Source: Undaria pinnatifida (Eukaryota > Sar > Phaeophyceae > Laminariales > Alariaceae). Taken from it: DNA of 64,000 bases. The stretch lies in the NCBI GenBank assembly GCA_012845835.1, contig JABAKD010000004.1, positions 10,358,732-10,422,731 of the forward strand, given 5' to 3'. Within the stretch, counting starts at the first letter, position 1. Each line of letters begins with the position of its first letter. The notes beneath the pieces were generated by a model. That model was given only the letters and a program-made list of their open reading frames with translations, did no database searches and was not told the DNA's origin. Position numbers and translations under genes: made by a program. Below, piece by piece: positions 1-10,636 of this stretch.

Positions 1-692
1 CACGAGGGCCCCGCGGCCTCGGCATCCTCGCCACCTCCACCCGCTCGCAAGAATGAAGGCGGTGGAAGCGTGGCGGCGGGCGGAGGGTTGCGGGCGTTGT
101 CGCTGCGTGCGGTCCTCCACGCGGGGGGCAACAGGGGGGCGACGAGGCTAGAGGCGCTGGTTCTGGTGCTGGATGAAGACACGGGCCCTGCCGCCAGGTG
201 GGGCCACCCTTTGCGGACGCAGCTGCGGCGCCGGCGGTGGGTGTAGCGGCTGCGTCGACAATTGAGAGTGGTGGCCGCGTGTTGGGTCCATCCTTGGGGG
301 GGGCGGCAGCGGCGTTGGTGGTCGGTGGGGCGGTTGCGTCGACGGTCAAGGCTGGCGGAGCGCCGAAAGTGCCGGCAGTGCGCGAAGTCACAAGAAGGTT
401 GCGGGGGCTTGCGTTGGGGGCGCTGGCGAGCGAAGGCGGCGTTGGGCGCGAGCGTGTATCCGTTGCTCCGGGATCCGTCGTTTTCGGGAATAGAGGTAAC
501 CATGGGGGGCGCATGCGTGAGTGTCCGTTAGTCTCGGCGCACATCGTAGGAACTGGCATATCGGTCGCGCGTAGAGACACAGTTAGCCCTAGCGAGCGTG
601 TGCGACGTTCAGATTTTGACTCGGAGTGCGGACACGGCTCGACAGACGGCAAGCGCGCGCACGCCGAGTTGGATTCGGTGGTTGAGGCGTAG
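1..692 (+). pseudogene. possible ORF1/gag-like remnant of the YR retrotransposon
   Basis: Two overlapping open stretches lie upstream of the RT: frame 1 from the window edge to about 246, and frame 3 from 198 to 692. Both are rich in alanine, glycine, proline and arginine and have no domain I recognise. The second contains an internal imperfect repeat (alanine-serine-threonine blocks near residues 17-55). The position 5' of the RT matches where DIRS-like elements carry a gag-like ORF1, but position is the only argument. GC-rich DNA keeps frames open by chance, so this may not have been coding. Confidence 0.3.
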
Positions 693-957
693 CGCGCCGC
701 GCAGGATAGCGTAGCGCGGTCGGTGTCGTCAACAGGTTCCGCGAATCTCGATGTGGCTGCCAGCACGGGGTCGTCTCTTTTTCGTGTCTGTGCCGGCAGT
801 GTTAAATTATTTACGTCTGCTATCGGATCCGCTCGCATTGCCCCACATATTCATCCTCACATCGTTCGTCATTGATTTGGTACCGTCAAGAACTTCCCTC
901 GTGTTGACCAGTTGTTCCGCGTTTTGGCACCGGGCTCTCCGGTGTGTGTTGCGCGGG

Positions 958-2556
958 GGGGTAATCTGATTGCTGAGCTTGTATACGGCAACCATCCGAG
1001 TGTCGCCCTCCATGCCGTTGCTGTTCACCAAAAGATATGTGCTGACATTGTGCACGGTCGGGCTTAGGTGTTAAAATTTAGTTCCGCGTTTGATATTCGG
1101 GGTTTACGTGTTTCGCCGTTGGCCGTCGTACTTGTGCCTAAGTTTCGCATCATTCACGATCTCACTCTTGCGCGCGCGGGCGGCCATCCCAGCGTTAACG
1201 ACGACACCTATTTTTCCTCCGCCCCCTCCTGCGAGCTCGGTCATGTGCTTCAGAATGTGTTGTTACGGGTGTTGCTTTTGCGGCAGATGCACTGTCCCAC
1301 AGCTAGAATCGTCATTTGCCGCATTGACATGAAAGACGCCGTTCGTCAAGTCTTAGTTGACCCGGTAGGGGCGCCGGTGTTTGGGTACACGATGGGTGGA
1401 TACGTAGATGTGGATCTTCGTTGCAATTCGGGTGGCGTAATAGCCCCGGGTTCTGGGGGCTGATGCCTTCTGCGCTGGAACATGCCCACACCCACTCTAC
1501 GTTTCAGGGTGCGGCCGTTTCCTCACGAGGGGCGGCTGCCGTCGAACACGTGCGTCTTGCCCCGCCGCGGGGGGGTTCGGTTAGATCCCTCACTCGCGAT
1601 TGTGGAACCGTTTTCAGCAGCGGCGGCTACGACGGGAGTCGTTTTTTCGTGCGGTACTACGTAGACGACGGCATTCTTGTCGAGGTTCAGTGGTGGCCGG
1701 ACGGTCGTCGCTGTGTGCGGGCTGTGCAGTCGTTGGCGTCGGACCGATTCCGCTTGTTGGGCGTACGTGGCGCGTCCGACCCTCCTCGTTTGTCCGCCAG
1801 CAAAACCACTAACTGGGACACGCGTCTTGAAGTGCTAGGTTGGTTAGTGGACACAGAGGCGCTTACGGTGATGTCGCCGCCACATAGGCGCCTCAAGCTG
1901 CGATTGCTTTTAGCAGAGTGGCCCCCGACTCGCACCTATGCTTCAGCGAAGCAGGTGTCGCAGCTGGCGGGGATTTTCTCATGCACGTCTCTTTTGCCGT
2001 TGGTCCCGGTTGTTTTTCGTGCATCGTTTGTTGGCTTCGGTTGGGATGCTGCGCATCGCAGCCGGTGATCACTTCGCTGGCCGAATGGCCAATCCGGGGC
2101 GGCGTGTTGCCCTTGGGCGCGAGTTCCATGCGGATCTCGAGTTCTGGCGGTGATTTCTTGACAAAGGTGTCGACGCGCGCGGCGGGGTGTTGTCAACGCC
2201 AATGTATGATATGCTGGAGCGCCCGGAACAACGTACGTTGTTCTCTAACGCGTCAAAAAACGCCGTCGGGGCATACTGTCTCGAAACTGGTGTTTACTGG
2301 CGCTACCCCATGAACAGTCACAGTTTTGCGGCTCGAATTAGGCTGTCCGCGGCGTGGACGGCTTATCTATCAACGTGTCTGAACGTTTGAGCATGGTTGT
2401 GTCGGCGTTTGTCCTAGTGTCTTCGTGTGCCGATCGACCGTCAGCGAAGGGAGATTGTGTTTTGTTGCGAGGAGACAATGATACCGCCGTGCATTGGGTG
2501 CGGCGGTGTCGGGGGGGGCTGGAACCGCGTTCCGGTGCCCTCATGCGTCTCCTCGG
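958..2556 (+). pseudogene. DIRS-type reverse transcriptase and RNase H, interrupted
   Basis: The RT copies the element RNA into DNA and the fused RNase H removes the RNA strand. RT motifs in order are KFRIIHDL near 1143-1166, a D-x-K-D-A motif-A segment near 1324-1340, and the catalytic YVDD at 1658-1669, followed by a thumb-like PHRRLKLRLLL segment near 1880-1915. RNase H follows: an SNASKNAVGAY segment near 2240 where a DAS is usual (first acidic residue apparently changed to Asn), a conserved Glu near 2380, and RGDNDTAVHWV near 2469-2500. The reading frame changes near 1060, 1440, 2070 and 2190. The last part of RNase H lies beyond the copia insertion at 9008-9160. Confidence 0.85.
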
Positions 2557-3010
2557 TGTTCGTGGTAGCGGCCGTGTGAATCGACTGAGTTAGTTGCGGT
2601 AGACCATCTGATTGGGTTATTTGAATAGCGGAACTGTCGATCTGAGGTTGCCGAGCTAGCACATAGGAATACTCTTTGCGGTGCTGCGGTAGTTCGGTAG
2701 ATTGTACACACTTAAGGGTTATACATTGGACCGTAGGAGTGTGTACATTGGACGGTAGGAGTATATATGGTACAACGGACAATTTTCAGATAGAATGCTC
2801 CCGCATGGTTGCTAGAGGTCGGATTAACGGCTTATTGCCGTGATCGGTACGTTGCATTGGTCCGATTGTGTGCATCTTTCCGAAGTGGCGTGGGAGCTCG
2901 TAGCCTTTATGCTCGCCCCACTCGTTCAATCCACTTCCCGACCTGTCTCTCCAGACCAAGGTCTCATTAATACAATATCTCTTTCTCCAGAAGTCACGGA
3001 TTTACCAACA
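2557..3010 (+). repeat. 5' LTR of the copia element
   Basis: A 454-bp LTR, TGTTCG to CCAACA. It is longer than the 3' LTR mainly because of a duplicated 20-odd-bp stretch around 2735-2765 (two GTAGGAGT units instead of one) and a 4-bp repeat near 2588. No TGG-type primer-binding site follows immediately; the bases after the LTR are CGCTGTAGCG, so the primer may be an internal tRNA fragment or the site has decayed. Confidence 0.93.
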
Positions 3011-3098
3011 CGCTGTAGCGCATCAGCCGGCTACTGCTTCGTCTCCCTGGACTTGCTCGACTGGTCTGTCGAAGAAGGCTTGATCACCCTGCCTCATT

Positions 3099-4838
3099 AT
3101 GGCTGAACGGGGGAACGAGAACCCTGCGGTCAACCCATCTCAGGATGGATCGCAGGAGGTTGGTGAGAGGATGGGTTCCTTGGAGACACAGTTGTCTGAG
3201 CTTGCGACTCTAGTGTCATCTCAGCAAGATCTACTAAAGTCGCTCGTTGAGATGCAGCAAGGAAAGGAGAAGTGGAGTCATCTGGTTCTGAGCGTGTTGC
3301 ACCTAGAGACACCGGACTGGTGTGCACCAATCGGGTGCCACCGGCGGAGCCGCGGGAAGTATGAGCGGTGATGCCCAAGGCTTTGGCGTGTCCAGCATGC
3401 CGGTTGGGAGTAGGAGTGTTAGTTCAGGCTTGAACTCCCATGTATCTGCTGAAAATCGTTCCTCTGTTCCTGCAGTAAACTTCGGTTTGATTTACGGAAC
3501 TGTCGGTAGGGCTGCTGTAAGTAGCCAGTCCGCTGTTCCGCCCGCTCCTTCTCTGTCGAGTGAGTGGTGGGAGAACGTCGCCAGTGGAAACACACTGATT
3601 CCTGGGGCTGACATTACTGACACAGGAGAGAAGTTGGGTAGAGGTCCTTTTAAAGTTCCCAAAGCTCCTGTTTTTAACGGCAGCGACGTGTCGTACCCCT
3701 CATGATCGCTGAACTTTCTGCTGAGTGCCCGACACAACAACCTGTATGAGGCGTTTGTTTCCGAGATTGAGATTTCGATTGCAGGTATTGGTTTTGACTT
3801 GACCCCTGGATAGAGAAGGGTTTCAATGTGGGCGTGATTCGCCAGGCGGAGATGGCTTGGTGGTTTCTGTTCGACTGCTTAAAGAAGGATAGTCTGAAAA
3901 CCATGGCCAGGCACGCTGGTCCCCCCAGCAATGCGTTTCGTGTGCTGAAGGACCATTTTCTGCCGTTGAGCCAGAGTCAGATTCGTGTGCAGGAGGAGAA
4001 ACTGAAGTCACTGCGCATGCGTTCGAACGAAAATCCCGCAACCTTCTTTGCATCCATGAGAGAGACGCGTGGTGTTCTGCAAATGCTTGGAGTCAAGAAA
4101 GGTGACAGGGCTTGAAGTCAAGAAGGATGACAGGGAGGTGTGTAATCTGATGCTTGAAGGGCTGTCGCACGAGCACAAGACTTTGCGTGTGACCCTTGTA
4201 GTGTCCTGTCCGAATGACCCATCGTTCATCGAGACTAAAGTGCGTGAACGTTACCTAGACTTGCAGGCATAGGGTGGTTCGAAGAAGCACAGTAGTGTTG
4301 CTCTGGTGTCTAGGACTGAGAGGAAGAGTAGTAAGAAGCACAACAAGCCGAAGTCCAACCCCGAGTCTGCTTCGTCCAAGAAAAAGATTTTTCAGGGGAA
4401 GTGTTTCAAATGTAGGGAGAAGGATCACTTGAGGAAGACCTGTCTGGCTCGCATCGTTGCTCATTCTACACAGACTGGGAAATCCGAGGTCGACGAAAAT
4501 GAGAGCGGTGAGAAGTCTGACGTTTCCTATTTGGAGTGTCTGCTAGCACACCGGAATGATGTAATTGTGCAGGCATGTGAAGAGTTGGGCAGTATGATGT
4601 ATGATGTTTCTGGTTTGAAGTGTCTGCTAACATCACGAGATGATCTGATTTTGAGCGCTGTCAACAAGGATATGACTATGAACGCTGCTAACAAGTCTAA
4701 GTATTTCGAGGAATGGTATGCGGACACGGGCACTGCTTTTCACGTGACAGATTCTCTCCCTTGCATGAAGGATTTGAAGCCTTGCCAGAAGAACGTTAAC
4801 AGGATTGGTGGCGTGTCTTGTGAGGTAGAATTCTCTTG
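3099..4838 (+). pseudogene. copia gag and protease, broken
   Basis: Gag packages the element RNA and the protease cuts the polyprotein. A start at 3099 (MAERGNENPAVNP) opens a glutamate/glutamine-rich N-terminus, followed after a frame change by a serine-rich linker (3322-3705). The capsid-like region is 3828-4272 (AWWFLFDCL, then a VREVCNLML-like segment). A CCHC zinc knuckle of the form C-x2-C-x4-H-x4-C lies near 4402-4443. The protease active site is DTG in WYADTGTAF near 4714-4740; copia proteases usually have D-S/T-G at this place. At least four frame changes or stops (near 3320, 3703, 4110, 4270) break the gene, and a stop near 4839 separates it from the integrase. Confidence 0.85.
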
Positions 4839-4848
4839 AAGACTGGAG

Positions 4849-5960
4849 TTGGTGTTTGTGACTGCTGACAACGAGGTTTCAGTAGAGCTGAAGAACGTGC
4901 TGTACTTCCCCAACTTGGGATACAACCTCTATTCCCCGAGTGCAGAGTTTGATGGCGAGTCATGGAATGGTCTTGGTGGTCCTGATGGCGTTATGACTGC
5001 TTTTCAAGTACAAGTCACTTTTCAGAACTTTCATGGCATGCTGATTGCGACTGCATATCGTCTAGGAGAAGACTCTATTGGTACGGTGTTGGCTGCCCTC
5101 ACTCCTTCAAACACTAAGCATGAAACCATGATGGATGTGAACGAGTTCCACAACAGTTATGCTCATTCGCACGAGGAGTTGCTTCGTACTACTGCAAAGC
5201 GACTAGATACCGAGTTGGTTAGTGACATGCATGCCTGTACGGGATGTTCAATGTCGAAGGCTATTAGGAAAGGAATTTCTCATGAAACTGAACGTAGATC
5301 AAATAAAAAGTTGGGCAGAATTTTTGTTGACCTGGGAGGGAGGAAGGACGTTGCGTCCGTAGGGGGTAGACATTACCCCATGATTGTGATGGATGATTTC
5401 ACAAGGCGTGCATGGATGCATTTCCAGATAAATAAATCAGACGCTGGCAGTGCTTTCCGAAGTTCTCTTGCGAGTGTGCGTGCTGATGGGATCCCATCAT
5501 TGGTTGAGATTGTTAGATCTGACAATGGAGGGGAGTTTTTCGGGGGCGAATTCGCATCTGTGTGCAATGAGCTTTCGATCAAACAAGAGTGCACTCCGGC
5601 TTATAGTCCGCAATATAATGGTGTTGCAGAGCGTAGGTTGGGATTTATTGAGGAGGCCGCGATGGCGGCTCGTATTCAGGCGAAAGCTCTTTTGGGACAT
5701 GTGCAGTTACCTAAGACTGACAACCTCTGAGCTGAAGCTATGCACTGGGCTTTCAAAGCAATGGACCACACGGCATGTTCTGCTAACCCTGACTCTAAGT
5801 CACCGTATGAGATGTAGTATGGAGAACCTCGTCCTGCTAGACCGTATCCGGTTTTGAAACCGGCGTACTGCAGGTGGCAGCTACCGTCGAAGCTGTTCCC
5901 GAAGGGTGAGAGTTGCGTTTATGTCGGTCCTTCGAGAGACCACCCCCGTTATTGCCATAG
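4849..5960 (+). pseudogene. copia integrase, broken
   Basis: This integrase would insert the DNA copy into the host genome. The zinc-binding HHCC part is visible near 5147-5260 (H in FHNSYAH, H in SHEEL, then C-x2-C in ACTGC). The DDE core has an Asp in FVDLGGRK near 5323, an Asp in RSDNGGEF at 5515-5540 and the Glu in NGVAERR near 5620-5640. The frame ends in a stop at 5728-5730, then continues with recognisable copia sequence (YEM, stop, YGEPRPARPYPV; VYVGPSRDHP) to about 5960. The catalytic residues survive, but the stops at 5728 and about 5816 truncate it. Confidence 0.88.
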
Positions 5961-6663
5961 AGTACTTACGAGGGCTGGGACTATTCAGAAAACGAGAGAT
6001 GTGGCGTGGGAGGTGTTGCCGTCACAGCTCCCTCCACTGCAACCTTCCTTGCAGATAGAGGTGCAGAGGAGGGAGGAGAGGAAAGTAAAGACGATACAGA
6101 AGCCGAGGTATGGCCGATTGTTGGGAGAGGAGTTGCCCACACACTTCTAAGACATGATGTAACGGCTTCTGGTGCAGGAATCAATGAGGTTGTCAGTGTT
6201 GATGCAGGCAGTGTAGGCCAATCCCCCTCTGTTCCATCCTCCCCCTCTGAACCGTGATCGATCGTGAACAATTCCTCTGATAGAGCAGCTCCCTCTATGT
6301 CTTCTCCAGCGCCTGAGACTGATGGGAAGGGGCAGGGAGGGCAGGAGGCAGGGGAGGTAGAGATGGGGAATCCGGGAGGGGATGATGATGTAGAGTCGAT
6401 TGGGTCGGGAGGGCCGGTAGAGGCGGAGGCACTCCCTCCAGCCACTCGTCGTCCGCGGCATGTCGCTGAGCTTGCTGACTTTAATACTCCTGCGCATGAG
6501 ACTGATGAAGTAAGAGACGGTAGAACTCGCGCGCAAACCCGTGCAGTTAACCAGCAGAACGTACCCGGCCTTGTGGCCACCCTAGGACCCATCTCCGCAT
6601 CAGAGATAGTATATACACTTGTAGCGGAGCAGAGAGCTGGTACCAAGATCGAATTGCCAAAAT
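5961..6663 (+). pseudogene. copia integrase-RT linker region
   Basis: An acidic and serine/proline-rich region between integrase and RT, typical of the unstructured linker in copia pol. The frame 6264-6663 is readable and ends with a RRPRHVAELADFNTP segment, a pattern usual just upstream of copia RT. A frame change near 6150 and a stop near 6257 break it from the integrase. Confidence 0.65.
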
Positions 6664-8494
6664 AACTGGTGCAGGAGATGTTGAGTCAGAGCCTGGTAGC
6701 TATCAAGAAACCCAGCAATCAAAGTACGCCAATATTTGGGAAGTAGCCGGGTCTGCCGAAATTGAAGGCTTGATATGAGCAGGAACGTTCACGTTAGCAG
6801 TAAAGGTTCCAGTAGGCTGTAATTTGATTGATGCTAGATGGGTTTTCAAATGAAAAGCAGACGAAACAGGGAAGATAGTAAAGGCCAAGGCTAGGCTTGC
6901 AGCGAAGGGTTTCAAGCAGAATTATGTTGTGGACTATCTTGAGACTTTCTTGCCTACCGCAAATGCTGCATCTCAGCGATTGTTAACAGTGTTGGCGTGC
7001 AAGTACAACGTGGAATTACTCCACTGGGATATTGAGCAAGCGGAATTGGATCACGAGGTGTTCATGAAGTTGCCTCCTGGCTGCGGTTCGATGTCAAGAG
7101 AGGTTGCCCGTTTGAACAAGAGTTTGTACGGATTGAAGCAGGCATCTAGAACATTCTACAAGAGGCTAGTATCGGACCTGAAGAGGGTTGGTTTCGAGCA
7201 GTCTATGCCTGACCCCTGTGTCCTGCGTTTCATGATGGGAGACGAGGTCGTGGGGATGGTCGCGATTCACGTGGATGATATTGTGTATGCAGAAACTAAG
7301 AGTCTGGCTAAGGTGATTGTGGAAGCACTAGGTGACTCTCTTCCTACGAAGAATTTGGGTGAGGTCAAGCTTTTCTTGGTAGCGAATTTATTCGCGACCG
7401 CGAGGCAGGCACGATTGAGATGTCTCAATAGGGTTGCATCAGGAGTATCCTCGAGAGATTCAATATTTGTCGCACCAGCTTGATCCCTGCTTTCCTTGCC
7501 AACGATGACAGGTCCTTGAAGGAGGATGAGAGGGCAGGAGATGTGCCGTTCCGAGAGGTGGGGGGGGTGCTGATGTGGATCGCCAGCCAGACGAGGCCCG
7601 AATCTTGAATGCTGTGCGGGCTGTGGCGAGGCAATCTCACGAGCCAAAAAGAAGCCACTGGAAGGCAGCCCAGAAGATCCTGAATTATCTTCTGGAAACG
7701 GCGCATCTAACTCCGAAGTTCAAGCAGGACAGTTCGGTAGACGTAGGCACGTTGGTGTACGTAGATGCCGACTTTGTGAGCAAGGCCACTGGCCGTAGAT
7801 CAGTTTTGGGAGCGACGGTGTTTGTGGCTGCAATGCTTGTGGTTTGGATTTCTAGGACGCAAAAATGCGTTTCACAGTCGACTTCTGAAGCAGAGTATCT
7901 TGCGATGGGCGATGGTGTGAAGGAGGCTCTGTTTGTGATCGGAATGTTTCAGTTCCTGACCCAGGCTACGGTAGGGGGGTCCCCTTTTGGGCCTTTTATT
8001 TCAGTGGCTAGGGGTTACTCGCGCGAGTAACCCCTTTGTTTCTATGCGATATTACGTTTTCTTCATGTTTACATTGACGAAATCAATCCGCAATGCAAAG
8101 GTGATCTAAGCTGCGCCAAAACAAGTGCCTAAACCATCTTCATCCGTAGGGTACAGAGCCACTCGTGCGAGTGGCTCAAACACATCAGTGAAAATAGGGG
8201 TACCGCCCCTACCGTAGCCTTGGTCTCCTGAGACCTAGTAGGAAGCCTGGTAAGATCGACGTCCTTGACGACAACGAAGGAGCGATTGCGCTTGCAGAGA
8301 ATCCGCTTAGCTCGTGTTGGAGTAAGCACATCGACGTGAGGCACCACGTTTGGAAATTTGACCGAGGAGGGTATGATCGAGGTCACGCATGTTCCCAGCG
8401 AAAAGCAGCATGCGAAAATCCTCACGAAGGCTCTGCCGAGAGATCTTTTGGAAGTTCACCGCGATTTTGCACTTGGCTCGAGGGATGAGAAGTA
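6664..8494 (+). pseudogene. copia reverse transcriptase and RNase H, broken and MITE-interrupted
   Basis: RT: a DARWVFK segment near 6830, AKARLAAKGFKQ near 6885-6920, a motif-A-like LHWDIEQAELDHEVFMKLPPG near 7020-7080 (copia usually has DVKTAFL-type residues here), NKSLYGLKQASR near 7115-7150, and the catalytic box HVDD at 7268-7279 (YVDD is usual). RNase H: LVYVDADFVSKATGRRS near 7755-7800, SQSTSEAEYLAM near 7875-7910. After the MITE at 7963-8220 it resumes with DDNEGAIALAENPL near 8265-8310 and SKHIDVRHHVW near 8325-8350. Stops near 6777, 6852 and 7430 and frame changes near 7370-7570 inactivate it. Confidence 0.9.
7963..8220. mobile_element. MITE with CTACGGTAGGGG inverted ends and internal palindromes
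   Basis: This 258-bp insertion splits the copia RNase H exactly between its third and fourth conserved blocks. The ends are inverted repeats: AGGCTACGGTAGGGG at 7963-7977 and the complement CCCCTACCGTAGCCT at 8206-8220. Inside are two hairpins: a perfect 24-bp palindrome around 8011-8034 (arms GGGGTTACTCGC) and a 22-bp hairpin around 8157-8178 (arms GAGCCACTCG, 2-base centre). There is no ORF of note. A second, diverged copy is at 31398-31593. I could not identify the target duplication. Confidence 0.82.
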
Positions 8495-8560
8495 GAAGTC
8501 TGAGTCGTTTTTTATTGATTGTTTTCTTTGATAAATATGTTTGGTCTAGTAGTTACAACG

Positions 8561-8574
8561 ACCCCTAGGGAGGG
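8561..8574 (+). other. candidate polypurine tract of the copia element
   Basis: The bases directly before the 3' LTR, CCCCTAGGGAGGG, end in a purine run abutting TGTTCG. That is where plus-strand DNA synthesis primes in LTR elements. The run is short and impure, so this rests mainly on position. Confidence 0.5.
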
Positions 8575-9002
8575 TGTTCGTGATAGCGGCCGTATGTATT
8601 GACTGAGTTGCGGTAGACCATCTGATTGGATTATTTGAATAGCGGAACTGTCGATCTGAGGTTGCCGAGCTAGCACATAGGAATACTCTTCGTGGTGCTG
8701 CGGTAGTTCGGTAGATTGTACACACCTAAGGGTTATACATTGGACCGTAGGAGTATGTATGGTACATCGCACAATTGTCAGGTAGAGTACTCCCGTATTG
8801 TTGCTAGAGGTCGGATTAACGGCTTATTGTCGTGATCGGTACGTTGCAATGGTCCGATTGTGTGCATCTTTTCGAAGTGGCGTGGGAGCTCGCAGCCTTT
8901 GTGCTCGCCCCACTCGTTCACTCCACTTCCCGACCTGTCTCTCCAGACCAACGTCTCACTAATACTATAGCTCTTTCTCCAGAAGTTCAGGATTTACCAA
9001 CA
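8575..9002 (+). repeat. 3' LTR of the copia element
   Basis: A 428-bp LTR, TGTTCG to CCAACA, colinear with 2557-3010. It is followed at once by the second copy of the CTCGG target duplication and the resumed YR-element sequence. Confidence 0.93.
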
Positions 9003-9007
9003 CTCGG

Positions 9008-9160
9008 CGTTCTCGAAGAGTCATCTGGATGGCATGTCGAGGCGACGCATGTGCGTGGTATCACAACGCAACCACCGACGGTATCTCTCGCTGGAATCGC
9101 GGCTCCGTGCTTGATAATTTGCGCGCCGTTCGTCCCAACATCCCGTGGCAGGTTCGAGAA
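9008..9160 (+). pseudogene. C-terminal end of the YR-element RNase H
   Basis: After the target duplication the reading continues LEESSGWHVEATHVRGI (9008-9064), then shifts frame to DGISRWNRGSVLDNLR (about 9074-9125). The A-x-H-V-x-G-I then A-D-G-x-S-R pattern is the usual C-terminal signature of RNase H in these elements. The frameshift lies near 9065-9075. This fragment proves that RNase H is the gene split by the copia insertion. Confidence 0.85.
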
Positions 9161-10204
9161 CTGGGTACCATTGGCATTTCTCTCTGTACTTCGGTGTTGG
9201 CCTCGGACTCATGCGACACGCCGTTGCGGCCTCGACTGAAAGAGCTTATTTGGGGTATTTTGGCGCACAGGTAGACTTTCGGGTACGTTCTGGTGTTCCA
9301 GTCTTTCTTGATCGTGGCATTGACGGTATGACCAACGTGTGGCATTTGGTTGAGTACGTGGCGTACGCGTTTGCTACCAGGAAACTGCGGTCGGCGACCA
9401 TCGAAAGCCATCTGTCGGCCATCAAGTTTTTTCAACGCATTTCACGCGGTTTCGAGCTCGACACCACTTCCCCCTTCATCGCGAGCGCCCCCCACGATGC
9501 GGCGCGCTCGCATGCCGAAGTGGGTAATCAGGCGACCGTGCCTCGGCCCTTATCGTGGGCTATGTTGCTTGCTGGAGAAACTTTGATCCCTGCTTGGCGT
9601 AATGAGGGGCACGTGTTGTGGCTTGCGTTGTGTGCGTCGTATTGTTTTTTGATCCTCGCGTCTGAAATGTTCGCGGAAACCCGGTCGCGTATCCACGAAA
9701 CGTATTGTTTACGGCGGGGAGACGTGTCTTTCTTTCGCGGTCGGGCGCAGTTGGGGGTGGCGCAATGGTCGAGCGCCGACCGCGTCGAGGTTCGATTTCG
9801 TGGGTCCAAGGGCGACCAGTTGCGCAAAGGGGCGGTTATTTCGCGCGTTCGGGCGGTCTCACCGAGACCCGTGGGGGGCGGTGGCGGTGCTGTCGATCTT
9901 ATGCTCGAGTTGATGCCTTGTTATTTTTTTTTTGCCCTCGTCGGCTTCCCTGGTGGCGTATGGCAGTGGCGGTGGCAGATGGTCCATGTGGACGAAGCAA
10001 CAAGCGACGGTAGCCCTGCGAGAAGTGGTCGCGTTGGCGAGCGTGCGGGCGGATGAGTACGCTCTGCACTCCCTTAGGATTGGAGGCGCAGCGCACTTGT
10101 CAGCAGGGGGTGCCCCCCCAGAGACGTTGCAACGGGAGGGCCGGTGGGCGTCTGATGCGCATAGGCGTACGTTCGTAGCCACGGGAAGGATGCCAGCTGG
10201 GTAG
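9145..10204 (+). pseudogene. tyrosine recombinase of the DIRS-like element, frameshifted
   Basis: The recombinase would integrate the circular element DNA by site-specific strand exchange. The frame 9145-10056 gives the N-terminal SAM-like region (TERAYLGYF; AFATRKLRSATIESHLSAIKFF near 9370-9435) and the first half of the catalytic domain (CASYCFLILASEMFAETRSR, with the box I Arg region near 9630-9690). A frameshift near 9930-10000 moves reading to the frame ending at 10202, which carries box II, LHSLRIGGAAHLSAGG near 10067-10113 (H-x-x-R), and the final GRWASDAHRRTFVATGR. At the place of the expected nucleophilic Tyr I read Phe (TTC near 10171). The copy is inactive on two counts, though the Phe assignment depends on my alignment from memory of the family pattern. 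Confidence 0.85.
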
Positions 10205-10459
10205 AAAATGTAATGGCCCAAGAGGGGGTGGGTAACGGGATCCAGCCGGGGCAGGGTACAGAATGGGGGCAAGTGTACCCATTCCAAAGCCGGAGGGGTA
10301 GAAGTCGACGTAACTACTTCAGCTAGTACGCAATCTTATTGTTTGTGCCAGGCGGATAGAGATGAGAAGTTGGATCTTGACGTGTGCCTCCTAGGGTACA
10401 GCAAAAGGGGGTAGGGGGGGACGCAATGCGTCCGTAATGCTGAGCCAAATGTCATTTTT
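10205..10459 (+). other. 3' untranslated part of the YR element
   Basis: No ORF or known motif. It follows the recombinase stop and leads into the first terminal direct repeat. Short G-runs occur near 10405-10420. Confidence 0.4.
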
Positions 10460-10636
10460 GGAGGCTGGCATCAAAAGCTCGACATTGCAAGTTGGGATGA
10501 ACGCTGACTCAGGGTTATGGACGATAGCGTGGGGCTGCTGTTACAGCAGCCCCGGGGGCCTGCCCCTCTCTCCGCCCCTCGTGCTCCGAGCGGGAAGTTC
10601 GCATTAATATGATACAGCTTCGAAAGCAAAATACAA
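10460..10636 (+). repeat. terminal direct repeat B1 of the YR element with hairpin
   Basis: A 177-bp repeat starting GGAGGCTGGC and ending CGAAAGCAAAATACAA, matched by 11686-11862. It holds a 10-bp-stem hairpin (arms GGGGCTGCTG and CAGCAGCCCC, 3-base loop TTA) near 10530-10552. Same strand and spacing as expected for a split direct repeat. Confidence 0.8.

Larger units (their letters stand above)
1..2556 (+). mobile_element. DIRS-like tyrosine-recombinase retrotransposon, left part (5' end outside window)
   Basis: The gene order RT, RNase H, tyrosine recombinase on one strand identifies a DIRS-order retrotransposon. These elements integrate a circular DNA copy with a YR instead of a DDE integrase. 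This is the part left of a copia insertion and continues at 9003-11862. Removing the copia element and one copy of the CTCGG duplication restores the RNase H reading frame across the break (leucine-leucine-glycine-valine, then leucine-glutamate-glutamate-serine). The first terminal repeat is not in the window. All coding parts carry stops and frame changes, so the copy is dead. Confidence 0.88.
2557..9002 (+). mobile_element. Ty1/copia LTR retrotransposon, full length but degenerate
   Basis: Two direct repeats (2557-3010 and 8575-9002), both starting TGTTCG and ending CCAACA, flank a gag, protease, integrase, RT, RNase H order, which is the copia arrangement. The element is bounded by a perfect 5-bp target duplication CTCGG (2552-2556 and 9003-9007). 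By eye the two LTRs differ at roughly 30 of about 425 aligned bases plus a short duplication in the 5' LTR. The insertion is therefore not recent, which fits the stops and frameshifts throughout. It sits in the RNase H gene of a YR retrotransposon and is itself interrupted by a MITE at 7963-8220. Confidence 0.95.

Noticed and set aside
1068..2556. Functional reverse transcriptase because YVDD is intact
   Set aside because: Frame changes, an altered first acidic RNase H residue and the copia insertion make a working product impossible from this copy.
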